From positions 1,426,001 to 1,490,000 of the forward strand of contig JADJWE010000001.1 in assembly GCA_016716525.1 (NCBI GenBank): a stretch of DNA of 64,000 bases, read 5' to 3'. This document shows positions 56,601-64,000 of the stretch, in pieces. A program made the translations under genes and the position numbers. Under the pieces are notes generated by a model, which was not told the DNA's origin, made no database searches, and worked only from the letters and a program-made list of their open reading frames with translations. Numbering within the stretch: the stretch's first letter is position 1; every line of letters starts with the position of its first letter. The DNA is from Candidatus Flexicrinis affinis (GTDB lineage Bacteria; Chloroflexota; Anaerolineae; Aggregatilineales; Phototrophicaceae).

Positions 56601-57779
56601 TTAGCTCGGTGTAATGATGGATTGAAGCTGTCGTATGGCTTCTGCGAGTTCGACATCCGCCCCGTCGCTTGACGGGATCATGACGATGTCAGGCGTCAGA
56701 CCGATGCCCTCGATTGTATTTCCAAGCGGCGTCAGCCACTCCGCAAACGTCACGTGAACCGATGACTTGTCGGCAAGCTGGATGATCTGCTGAATCGTAC
56801 CCTTGCCATAGGTTTGCTGGCCGATCAAGATGCCGCGTTCATAGTCTCGTATCGCTCCGGCAACAACCTCTGCCGCGCTGGCAGTACCGCCGTTCACCAG
56901 CACAACCATAGGCAGGTCAGTCAACGACCCGCCTTCCGAGTCCTGATACTCCTTTTCGCCAGTGCGTTGGCGTTCCGTAAGGAGCAGGCCATCGTCTACG
57001 AACTCTCCGGCGACGACGAGCGCCTCTTGCAGCAGCCCGCCGCCATTGTTTCGAAGGTCGACGATGATGGCACGTACACCCTGATCCTTCAATCCGGTGG
57101 CAGCATCGCGGAGTTCAGCAGGTGTGCGGTTGGTGAAGTCGGTAAGCTGAATGTAGCCGAGATCTTCGTCCTCATCGAGGACCCGAAATGTCACAGAAGG
57201 GACGACGATGACATCGAACGGGACGAAGAACGTCCTCGAGTTCCCCCTGCGGGTTACTTCAAGTTCGACGCCGTTTCCTTCAGCTACCTCGCCGCGCAGG
57301 CGCACGTCGATTGCCGAGATCGGGGTGCCTTTTTCAATCGGTGTTTCGTTGATTCGAATCAACAGATCCCCGTCACGAATACCCGCCGCTTCTGCTGGGC
57401 TGCCTGCAAACGGCGTAAGGCGAAACTCGCCGGTCGTCGTCGTGTGAATCCGGACGCCAATACCACCGTATACGCCGGCAAGCGCATCAGACTCGACTTG
57501 GGTATCTGGTGGCTCGATGAAATACGTCGCAGGATCGCCGAGGCTACCCAAGTATCCACGAATAGCAGAGTACTGCGTCGCGGTCTCGTCTGGCGAGCCG
57601 CGCAGGTACGTGGTTTCGACGATCGTAATTACGTCCTGCAACAGCGGAAACGGCGACGCTGCACTGACGTTCGGCGCCGCCGGCAGCAGGTCACGCACAA
57701 AGAAACCCGCCGAAAAGACCACCGCGATGAACACTCCGCCGACAACGCCGGCGGCTAGGGATCGAATGATACTTGACAT
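56601..57779 (-). CDS. S41-family C-terminal processing protease with PDZ domain
   Basis: 392 residues from an ATG at 57779 (MSSIIRSLAAG). The ATG at 57821 is less likely because -10-like TAGAAT boxes lie around it. An N-terminal membrane anchor (VVGGVFIAVVFSAGFFV) is followed by a PDZ domain (GVYGGIGVRIHT to LRGEVAEGN) and the S41 core: LRNNGGGLLQEALVVAGEF, catalytic Ser in NGGTASAAEVVAG, and catalytic Lys in TYGKGTIQ. CtpA-type enzymes trim exported proteins. It is divergent from a histidine kinase gene, with a long palindrome in between. Confidence 0.93.
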   Translation of the reverse strand: MSSIIRSLAAGVVGGVFIAVVFSAGFFVRDLLPAAPNVSAASPFPLLQDVITIVETTYLRGSPDETATQYSAIRGYLGSLGDPATYFIEPPDTQVESDALAGVYGGIGVRIHTTTTGEFRLTPFAGSPAEAAGIRDGDLLIRINETPIEKGTPISAIDVRLRGEVAEGNGVELEVTRRGNSRTFFVPFDVIVVPSVTFRVLDEDEDLGYIQLTDFTNRTPAELRDAATGLKDQGVRAIIVDLRNNGGGLLQEALVVAGEFVDDGLLLTERQRTGEKEYQDSEGGSLTDLPMVVLVNGGTASAAEVVAGAIRDYERGILIGQQTYGKGTIQQIIQLADKSSVHVTFAEWLTPLGNTIEGIGLTPDIVMIPSSDGADVELAEAIRQLQSIITPS

Positions 57780-57835
57780 CTCTGCTTCGCGATTTGACGT
57801 ACGATCGGAGTATTCTATCATTCTAGTGTTTGGTG

Positions 57836-57860
57836 CGCGTTGCCAGAACTTGGCAACGCG
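57836..57860. promoter_or_regulatory. 10-bp palindromic operator candidate between ctp and the kinase gene
   Basis: CGCGTTGCCA (57836-57845) and TGGCAACGCG (57851-57860) are perfect inverted repeats with a 5-base spacer. The site is 57 bases before the protease start and 37 before the kinase start, near minus-strand -10 boxes TAGAAT (57812-57817 and 57820-57825). No T-run follows, so it is more like an operator than a terminator. Confidence 0.6.
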
Positions 57861-57896
57861 ACAACCTCGCGCTCAACATTTATAGGCAGATCACCC

Positions 57897-59546
57897 ATGG
57901 CATTGACGACGACAGAGACGCTGCCCGCATCAATGGTCACGAACGGACTTCCAGAAATCCTGATCGCTGATGCGGAGGTTGTGACGTCCCATTTGCTCAA
58001 GGGAGTGTTCGAACGTGAGGGATACAGCGTAAGGACTGCGCAATCCGACAAGGCTCTTTTTGCCGCGATTGAAGATCGGATTCCCGACCTAATCATAATC
58101 GAGCCCCGCTTGGGTCGCGTGTCTGGCTTCGACATTCTTCGCCGCCTTCGGGAAGATCCCGCCACAGCAAAGATTCCGACGTTCCTGCTGACGTCTGCGA
58201 CCGACTGGCCAGACGTTCTCCAAGGATTAGAGTTGGGCGCGGACGATTCGATGCGCAAGCCGGTGCATCCGCGTGAACTTCTGGCTCGCGCAGAGACCAA
58301 GATTCGTGCGCGGCGACTCGAGCTCGCATTGCAAAGAAGAACGCGCGATCTCGAGGTGCTGCTGCGCATCAGTGAAGTCCTCAATCAGCATCACGATGGC
58401 GAGGCGCTGGTCGGCTTGATTCTTTCGCTGATGCAAGACGCGCTCCCGATCTCGGCCGGCGCACTGGTAAACATTTCGCGGAGCACGTCGTCTGTCGCCG
58501 GAATTCGCATCAATCCGGCGCCAGTTGAAAGACGGGTTTCGCGTTGGATCGCATCCAACCTCGCGCAGCTCGACGTTTCTGCAATCGCGGTTGTCGCGGT
58601 TGTCGCGGAGAAGTGGGCGACACAGGCCCTTGTGGTGCCTTTGAACTATCTCGACGACAAGGAAGTCGCATCACTGTTGATTGGATTCTCGCCTGAAGCG
58701 CTGGACAATCAGCGAATTCAGTTATTCGAAGGGCTGGCGCGGCAGGCCAATCTCGCGTTGAGAAATGCCGAGCTCTATCGAATTCAGATGGATTATGCGC
58801 GCCATCTTGAGCAGAAGGTCGAAGAGCGAACCCGCGAGCTGCAATCGGCGCAGTCACAACTCATTCAAGCAGAGAAGCTGGCGTCAGTGGGCCGGCTCGC
58901 CGCAGGCATCGCACATGAAATCAACAATCCTTTATTGCCCATCAAGATCAACTTGGAAGGCATCCTCGAGGACATTCAACTGAGGCGCCCAGTCGAAGAA
59001 GATATGGTAGTTACGACCCTTGAGAGCGTAGACCGGATCAAGCGACTGGTTCAGCGGTTGTTGGAGTACAACGCCGGCAACCAGGGAGACAGTGAAACGT
59101 TCGTAGCTGTGAACCTAAATGAGATTGCTGAAGCGGTGCTCGACCTGACTCGCAAGTCTTTTGCCCAGGCGGGCAAGCGGATCGAACTCGACCTCCACTC
59201 CGTGCCGCCTATCGAAGGCAATCCTGACGCATTGACGCAAATATTCATCAACCTCGCGCTGAACGCGAACGAGGCGATGAGCGAGGGGGGAGTATTGACA
59301 ATTTCAACGGCGGCCCAGGGAAGCACTGTGACTGTTGCCTTCCGAGATACTGGGGCCGGAATTCCAGAAGAGATGATGGATCGGCTGTTTGATCCGTTTT
59401 CCACAAGCAAGCCCGGAGGGAGCGGCCTTGGCCTATTCGTGACGTACGGGATCGTGCAAAGCCACGGTGGAAAGATAGACGTGGAGACTCATGCCGGGAA
59501 GGGCACGGTGTTTACGGTGACCTTCCCGGCTTCGCGATCACGTTAG
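57897..59546 (+). CDS. Sensor histidine kinase with N-terminal pseudo-receiver and GAF-like domain
   Basis: 549 residues from the ATG at 57897. Residues 18-135 have a receiver fold, but the phosphoacceptor position is E69 (LIIIEPRLGR, codon GAG at 58101), and the acidic pocket is D-A-E; the Lys of the KPVHP motif remains. A GAF-like domain (about 155-300) and a coiled coil (LEQKVEERTRELQSAQSQL) follow. Next come HisKA with H-box AAGIAHEINNPLLPIKINL and an HATPase: LALNANEAM, DTGAGIPEEMM and GGSGLGLFVTYGIVQ. No membrane span, so it is a cytoplasmic kinase. The Glu may mimic a permanently phosphorylated receiver. The stop overlaps the next gene on the other strand by 4 bases. Confidence 0.92.
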   Translation: MALTTTETLPASMVTNGLPEILIADAEVVTSHLLKGVFEREGYSVRTAQSDKALFAAIEDRIPDLIIIEPRLGRVSGFDILRRLREDPATAKIPTFLLTSATDWPDVLQGLELGADDSMRKPVHPRELLARAETKIRARRLELALQRRTRDLEVLLRISEVLNQHHDGEALVGLILSLMQDALPISAGALVNISRSTSSVAGIRINPAPVERRVSRWIASNLAQLDVSAIAVVAVVAEKWATQALVVPLNYLDDKEVASLLIGFSPEALDNQRIQLFEGLARQANLALRNAELYRIQMDYARHLEQKVEERTRELQSAQSQLIQAEKLASVGRLAAGIAHEINNPLLPIKINLEGILEDIQLRRPVEEDMVVTTLESVDRIKRLVQRLLEYNAGNQGDSETFVAVNLNEIAEAVLDLTRKSFAQAGKRIELDLHSVPPIEGNPDALTQIFINLALNANEAMSEGGVLTISTAAQGSTVTVAFRDTGAGIPEEMMDRLFDPFSTSKPGGSGLGLFVTYGIVQSHGGKIDVETHAGKGTVFTVTFPASRSR

Positions 59547-60637
59547 CGGTAAGTCCCGCTCGAATAGACGTAGACTGCAGGGCCTACGTCTTCAGGAATG
59601 GAGTAATCGAACTCAGGCGATGCCCAGTCGTACAGCAGCTTGGCGTCTGTGATCGACAAGTTGACGCATCCGTGGCTGCGGCGATACCCGAAACCATCAT
59701 GCCAGTATGCGCCGTGGAGCGCGATATCGTTGTCGAAGTACATTGTCCACGGCACTTCTTGCAAATAGTAGAAGTCGGGCTGACCATACGCGCCAGCCAT
59801 GATCGTCCGCGGATAGCGAACGTATACGTGGAACAGCCCTTCGTTGGTCGGCCATTCAGACATGCCGCTTGACACCAGTGTTGCGAAGACGGGTGTGTCG
59901 CCCTCATACGCGATTAGGACTTGTTCGTACAGGTCAACACTGACCCAGCGCTCCGTGTCGACATCGGCGGGCTGTTCAACGGGTTTGATGACAGCCACCT
60001 GCGTTTGCTTGACCCACTGCTGGTGGCCGATCTGATACCAAACCCAATCGTCCACCAAAACGGAATCGTAGAGGTAGACTGTTTTGTAGCGGAGCAGAAC
60101 CGGGACATCGGAGTTGTTTGGACCGCCCGGTGTCGTGCTTGGGCGCACGTGAACAAGAAGCCACGCCACAGGGTAGGGCAGTGTCTCTTCCGTAAGGTGT
60201 ACGCCGGCAAAACGCGACGTAGCGACTTCAGTCGAGAGTGAGTCGCTCGGCAGCCATTTTCCGTTGCTTGTGCGTGCCCATCCGCCTTCCTCATGGGTGA
60301 GCGTGATGAAGTTGAAGCCGGAATCCAAGTTGTCGGTTGGCGCGCCGCCCGGCGCGTCAAAGAACTGGGTGGCCGACGTCACGCGACGATAGCGCCGGTC
60401 GAATACGATGCGGTCGTCTGCATAGATCTGCTGTACGGCGGGCGATGGATGAAGCTCGATCTCTTCCAGCGGCAGTCCATGGCTTTCGTCCTCACAGTCC
60501 ACACCCACACTACACGTTTCGATCACAGAGTCGTCAGCATGTGCGACCGCCGCGCCGATCACTAAGACCAGCACCAGTAGGGTGACTGTGTATGTGCTCT
60601 TGCGTGTGTAGGTGAGGAGCATTCGAGCCATGTTCAT
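59543..60637 (-). CDS. L,D-transpeptidase (YkuD family), secreted or anchored
   Basis: 364 residues from an ATG at 60637 with AAGGA 9 bases upstream. A hydrophobic signal (TVTLLVLVLVIGAAVAHA) near residues 18-35 ends at a plausible AHA cleavage site. The YkuD domain is at the C-terminus (residues 235-360): IALHGAYWHD and RRSHGCVNLS, with catalytic His and Cys in SHGCVNL. The middle region is beta-rich with no clear match. These enzymes crosslink peptidoglycan 3-3 or attach proteins to it. Its presence suggests the cell has murein. Divergent from an SH3-repeat secreted protein. Confidence 0.92.
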   Translation of the reverse strand: MNMARMLLTYTRKSTYTVTLLVLVLVIGAAVAHADDSVIETCSVGVDCEDESHGLPLEEIELHPSPAVQQIYADDRIVFDRRYRRVTSATQFFDAPGGAPTDNLDSGFNFITLTHEEGGWARTSNGKWLPSDSLSTEVATSRFAGVHLTEETLPYPVAWLLVHVRPSTTPGGPNNSDVPVLLRYKTVYLYDSVLVDDWVWYQIGHQQWVKQTQVAVIKPVEQPADVDTERWVSVDLYEQVLIAYEGDTPVFATLVSSGMSEWPTNEGLFHVYVRYPRTIMAGAYGQPDFYYLQEVPWTMYFDNDIALHGAYWHDGFGYRRSHGCVNLSITDAKLLYDWASPEFDYSIPEDVGPAVYVYSSGTYR

Positions 60638-60756
60638 CCGATTAGATCCTTGTCGTTAGTGTACTTCACTTAGCATAAATGTGGATGAGCGTCAGTTGGA
60701 TGTCGCTAGCGGCACGCGCGAACGACGTTTGTACTACGCTTGCGCGACGCCTTAAT

Positions 60757-60785
60757 TTGCCCATCGTGGCAACAGTCCTTATACT
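60757..60785 (+). promoter_or_regulatory. Promoter of the SH3-repeat protein gene
   Basis: TTGCCC (60757-60762), exactly 17 bases, then TATACT (60780-60785). The leader of about 70 bases ends in AAGGAGG before the ATG at 60865. Confidence 0.65.
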
Positions 60786-60864
60786 ACGCACAAGAGACGT
60801 AAATCCCCGTCTTCATTTGCTAGACGGCGAGCTGCATTGGATCGGAAGGGCAAGGAGGCCTGTA

Positions 60865-62259
60865 ATGATGCATCGCGTGTTGCGCCTAGTGTTGGTCTTT
60901 GCGTTCTTAACGATCTTTGTGGGTGCCGCGGTTGCCGCACCGGTACAGCAGCAAGCTCAGTACGCGACACCGGTCGCAGTGGTGAACACCAGCTTCTTGA
61001 ACGTGCGCACGGGTCCGGGTGCTCAGTACACAATTCTGATTACGGTAGTCGGTGGTACAACGCTCCAGGTGATGGGCATATCGGCTGACGGAGCATGGCT
61101 GCAAGTGTCCACTCCGGCAGGCTTGGGGTGGGTGAACGTACAATTCACGTTACCGCGCGGCAACTTCGAGTATGTGCCGGTCGTTTCGGCGCCGCCAGTT
61201 GTGGAGTCAGCCCCCAGACCGGAATTCTCCGGCTCGATGGGCTCGGACGACAGCTCGGCGGACGCTGGGTTCGCCTCAGGCCGGCTTTGGGGTGCATCCA
61301 TTTTGGACTTCCACATCATACGGGCGACGCCGGCACAGGATGGGCTGCGCGTTGGCGATGCGAATGTGTCTCCCGGTGCGATTTATCGCGTGCTCGACGC
61401 GACCTTTGCGGATGGTATTGCGTGGGTGAAGCTGGAGTTCAATTCTCAGCTTGTCGGCTGGGTCGAGCAAAGCAAAGTCTTGTTCCGTCCGTACGGGTGC
61501 GGTTTCACCATCGTGCGAGTAACCCGTGACGTCACCCTCCAGCGCGGACCTGACGGTTCGGGCACGGACGGCGTCGGGCTGGCCAACAACCACGAGGCTT
61601 ACTTGTTGGATCGAGTAGGCGAGCTGTATAAGCTTGAATTGCAGAGCGGTGCTGTGGGTTGGGTCGACGGAACGGCAATTGCTGTTCGCGACGAGAGCGG
61701 TGTCGCGAAGCCGCCGTGCACGTCTTCGGCTCTGGTTGCTGGCTCGGGCGATGGGCGCAGCGAGGGCGGCTTCGTCAGCCCGCCAGCCGTCTCGGGGCCA
61801 TACGTTGTGGTCAACACCGGCTACCTCAACATTCGTTCGGGCGCAGGCGCTCAGTACTCATCGGTTGCCACTGTTCCGGGCGGAACACGACTCCCCGTGG
61901 TGGGTGTCGCGCCCGACGGCGTGTGGTACCAAGTCCGGGGAGATTTCGGCCTTGGTTGGCTCAACATTGAATATGCGTTGTTCCGCGGCGATGGCCGCAG
62001 CCTTCCCGTGATTCGCGAGACGGCTGGTGAGACTGTCAAGCCGGTCGGCACGTTCCGCTTCACGCTGACGGTCTACGCCGCGCCAAATCTAACGCTGGGA
62101 GTCGTAGGAACCCTACCGGGACCGGGCGAACTTACGGTCCTTGGCCGTACTGAAGATTCGCTTTGGATTCAGGTTGCCACGACGATTGGGAACGGTTGGG
62201 TACAGCGAGATCTTGTGACAATCGTCGGCAATACAGCAGCAATTCCGGTTGTGCGCTAG
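60865..62259 (+). CDS. Secreted protein with four bacterial SH3-like domains
   Basis: 464 residues from the ATG at 60865, with AAGGAGG 6 bases upstream; the longer upstream frame has no ribosome site. The signal peptide (VLVFAFLTIFVGAAVA) ends near residue 23. Two clear SH3b modules read NTSFLNVRTGPGAQY and NTGYLNIRSGAGAQY, each followed by a G-x-W strand and GWVN or GWLN. Two more diverged ones lie between them and at the end (about 245-310 and 395-460). Linkers are Ser/Gly/Pro rich. Bacterial SH3 domains usually bind cell-wall peptides. No enzyme domain is present. It is divergent from an L,D-transpeptidase. Confidence 0.9.
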   Translation: MMHRVLRLVLVFAFLTIFVGAAVAAPVQQQAQYATPVAVVNTSFLNVRTGPGAQYTILITVVGGTTLQVMGISADGAWLQVSTPAGLGWVNVQFTLPRGNFEYVPVVSAPPVVESAPRPEFSGSMGSDDSSADAGFASGRLWGASILDFHIIRATPAQDGLRVGDANVSPGAIYRVLDATFADGIAWVKLEFNSQLVGWVEQSKVLFRPYGCGFTIVRVTRDVTLQRGPDGSGTDGVGLANNHEAYLLDRVGELYKLELQSGAVGWVDGTAIAVRDESGVAKPPCTSSALVAGSGDGRSEGGFVSPPAVSGPYVVVNTGYLNIRSGAGAQYSSVATVPGGTRLPVVGVAPDGVWYQVRGDFGLGWLNIEYALFRGDGRSLPVIRETAGETVKPVGTFRFTLTVYAAPNLTLGVVGTLPGPGELTVLGRTEDSLWIQVATTIGNGWVQRDLVTIVGNTAAIPVVR

Positions 62260-62285
62260 CGCCAAGTTGAAGTCGCAGTTGGGAT

Positions 62286-62320
62286 GCGCCCTGCCGCGAC
62301 GTGGCAGGGCGCGTTTGTTG
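62286..62320 (+). terminator. Rho-independent terminator after the SH3 gene
   Basis: GCGCCCTGCC (62286-62295) and GGCAGGGCGC (62303-62312) make a perfect 10-bp stem with a 7-base loop, followed by GTTTGTTGT. It separates the SH3 gene from the next one. Confidence 0.78.
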
Positions 62321-62337
62321 TAAGGAAGAGAACACAC

Positions 62338-64000
62338 ATGCTGAGCTTCGCGGAATACGTGTCAGCGCTGCTTGGGGACGATTGGCGGGGACAGGCACCA
62401 ATAGGTCGGCGTGGTATGTCGGCGATCTTTGGGTCGACGGTCGCTGTCCAAGATGATCGACCCGAGCAACCTGACTCCGTCGTGATCTTTGCTGCGTCTT
62501 TGGACGGCGCCAATCGGAAGCTAGGCGAGGGGGTGCTCTGCACAGTTGCGGCGCTGGCTGGACGTTTGGCTGGGGTGCGGAGCATATCGTGCGTCAGTAT
62601 TCCGTCTGCGCTTGAAGCGGAGTATTTTGATCTCGGTGGCGGCACTACTGCATTCGAGGAGGCCGGGATTGGTTACGACACGATTGTTACGGGTAAGTGG
62701 ACCGAGGAATCGAGCGCCGTTACAGGTGTGGTTCTGCTGGACCCCGATGAGGCGCATGAGATAGCGGTAGTTACTATTGGCGATGGCGTGTCGCTGCAAT
62801 CGTTGATGCAGGTAGCCGACGAGGTTGCGCGCTATGCTGCCGGTGCTGAGAGTGTCGGTGACGCACCGTCTGACGCGATTGTCGATGGGGCCGTCTCCAT
62901 AGCGATGTTGCAGCGTGTTGCCGAGCTCTTCCGAACAAGTCAGGAGTCGTTGACCCGAGGCGAGGGTGTTGATTTCAGGAGCATTCTGGAGTCATCGGTT
63001 GCGCTGTCTGTGCCCGATACCCTAGTTTGGATCTCAGCAATTTTGAGTGTTTCGGATTGGTATGAAGTGATCGATCTTCAACAGCTCGCTGGGGACCTGA
63101 TGGCGTTACCGTATTGGCGTTCGGCCGCAGGCTGGATCGCGGCATGTTTGACACAGCGCGGCGGTGTTCGGCTTGCAATCGAGGTGCTGGAGGCAGCGGT
63201 TGGGGACGTCGAAGTGGCGCCTGTCTCGACATGGCTTGCACTTGCGCGCGTCTACGGCGCGGCACGTCGGCCCGACTTGGCGATTGCCACGCTTCAGAGC
63301 GCATTGGAGCAGCGGCCAGATGAGCCACGGTTATTGAGAACGTACGGGCAGCAGCTTATCAGCAGCCAAGAACTTGAGCGAGTTGACCAGTCCGCGTTCG
63401 GGGAGGACAGTGCCGAAGCACGGGTAGAGGCGCTAGAGGCATTGGAGCGTGCACTTCGCGCTTCGTCGCAGCTGCAGGATCGGCTTGCAGTACTGTTTCT
63501 GCTCGTACAAGGCGCTGTTGACATGGACACCGATGTCGTGTGGGAGTATTTCTCTCTGTTGGCACGAGATGACAACAGCGGCAGGCTGGTTGATTCTGCG
63601 CTTTCCGCGCTTCTTGTTCGTGACGATTTCGAGCGAGCAGTAGAGCCGGTGGCGGTCGCAGCCAGTGCGTCCCCGGCTAATCCGCGTGCTTGGCGGAACT
63701 ACGCATTTGCGGCGTATCATGCGGGGCGACCGAACGAGGCCAAGCCGGCGGCGGAGAAGGCGGCTGGACTTGGTGAGAATGGTCCCGAACGTGGCGAGGC
63801 GCAGTTGATTGCAGCCTTTTGCGAGAGTAGGGGGGCTGAACAGCTTTTCTCCGAGCTTGCCGATCGCATTGCGGTGGGACGGGAGGCAAGCGAGCGTGAT
63901 CTCGAATTCCTCGAGTGGCTCGTCGAGTCGGCACCTGATCACTTGGACGGCTACATCGTCTTGGCGCGGGCGTATGCGAACCAGGACGAACCATCGACAG
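62338..64000 (+). CDS. Large TPR-like protein, 3' end beyond the window
   Basis: At least 554 residues from the ATG at 62338, with AAGGAAG upstream; no stop occurs before the right edge. The first 210 residues form a domain I do not recognise (start LSFAEYVSALLGDDW, with GGGTTAFEEAGIGYDTIV). From about residue 230 the chain is helical with TPR-like pairs: STWLALARVYGAARRPDLAI, DEPRLLRTYGQQLI, NPRAWRNYAFAAYHAGRPNE and GYIVLARAYANQ. No signal peptide or membrane span is seen. It likely mediates protein contacts; function unknown. Confidence 0.75.
   Translation, partial: MLSFAEYVSALLGDDWRGQAPIGRRGMSAIFGSTVAVQDDRPEQPDSVVIFAASLDGANRKLGEGVLCTVAALAGRLAGVRSISCVSIPSALEAEYFDLGGGTTAFEEAGIGYDTIVTGKWTEESSAVTGVVLLDPDEAHEIAVVTIGDGVSLQSLMQVADEVARYAAGAESVGDAPSDAIVDGAVSIAMLQRVAELFRTSQESLTRGEGVDFRSILESSVALSVPDTLVWISAILSVSDWYEVIDLQQLAGDLMALPYWRSAAGWIAACLTQRGGVRLAIEVLEAAVGDVEVAPVSTWLALARVYGAARRPDLAIATLQSALEQRPDEPRLLRTYGQQLISSQELERVDQSAFGEDSAEARVEALEALERALRASSQLQDRLAVLFLLVQGAVDMDTDVVWEYFSLLARDDNSGRLVDSALSALLVRDDFERAVEPVAVAASASPANPRAWRNYAFAAYHAGRPNEAKPAAEKAAGLGENGPERGEAQLIAAFCESRGAEQLFSELADRIAVGREASERDLEFLEWLVESAPDHLDGYIVLARAYANQDEPST

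Noticed and set aside
56814..57758. 314-codon open frame antisense to the ctp protease
   Set aside because: It is rich in Arg and His with no domain and runs against an intact S41 protease.

Overview
This window reads as a continuous piece of a bacterial chromosome with no insertion sequences, prophage, CRISPR array or rRNA. GC is moderately high, genes are packed with many 1-30 base overlaps, and ATG, GTG and TTG starts are all used, mostly behind GGAGG-like ribosome sites. The best taxonomic guess is Chloroflexota (Anaerolineae-like). Isoprenoid synthesis runs through mevalonate, with a class II HMG-CoA reductase, an archaeal-type HMG-CoA synthase and the alternative lower route (mevalonate kinase, phosphomevalonate decarboxylase, isopentenyl phosphate kinase) known from Roseiflexus. 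The assignment is inference, not a database match.

Layout. 1-1139: an edge-truncated OmpR-type response regulator and a divergent SET-domain protein. 1144-5416: a polyamine-type ABC operon (potB, potC, potD, potA in transcription order) with a palindrome in its promoter, a possible leader peptide and a strong hairpin between potD and potA. 5506-10624: three translationally coupled genes forming what looks like a split AddAB/RecBCD-like recombination machine: an apparently inactive helicase-like subunit, an active UvrD-type helicase and a free-standing iron-sulfur PD-(D/E)XK nuclease. 10687-12356: an alpha-oxoamine synthase and a small membrane protein, divergently promoted. 12521-16654: upper mevalonate operon (HMG-CoA reductase, HMG-CoA synthase, a thiolase-fold protein lacking its catalytic residues, and a DUF35 protein split in two with no zinc cysteines), ended by a strong terminator.

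16716-26216: a sugar-type ABC ATPase, cinA, an unknown protein, lepA, tlyA and an envelope operon (PrsW-like, lipid-anchor-like exported protein, secreted trypsin-fold protease). 26246-29511: a peptide-type ABC binding lipoprotein and two permeases. 29486-33194: lower mevalonate genes with a UbiA prenyltransferase. 33299-36991: rseP, a HEAT-repeat protein, a beta-propeller and a small membrane protein. 36988-44585: hflX, an aminotransferase, trmFO, a TPR protein, fabF and plsX.

44634-47966: tRNA-Leu(GAG) with clear promoter and terminator, a frameshifted TM/Thr-Pro-rich protein and a ClC-CBS-RCK_C channel. 47980-55832: a myo-inositol catabolic region (iolG, iolD, iolB, iolC and a LacD/DhnA-type aldolase) joined to a MaoC hydratase and an acyl-CoA ligase; iolE and iolA are not in the window. 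55991-64000: tRNA-Glu(CTC), smpB, a ctp protease, a histidine kinase with a Glu-substituted receiver, an L,D-transpeptidase, an SH3-repeat secreted protein and the start of a TPR-type protein that runs off the end. No gap without a gene exceeds 300 bases. The most unusual material is the thiolase/DUF35 module that keeps its fold but lacks catalytic and metal residues inside a mevalonate operon, followed by the three-part AddAB-like operon.
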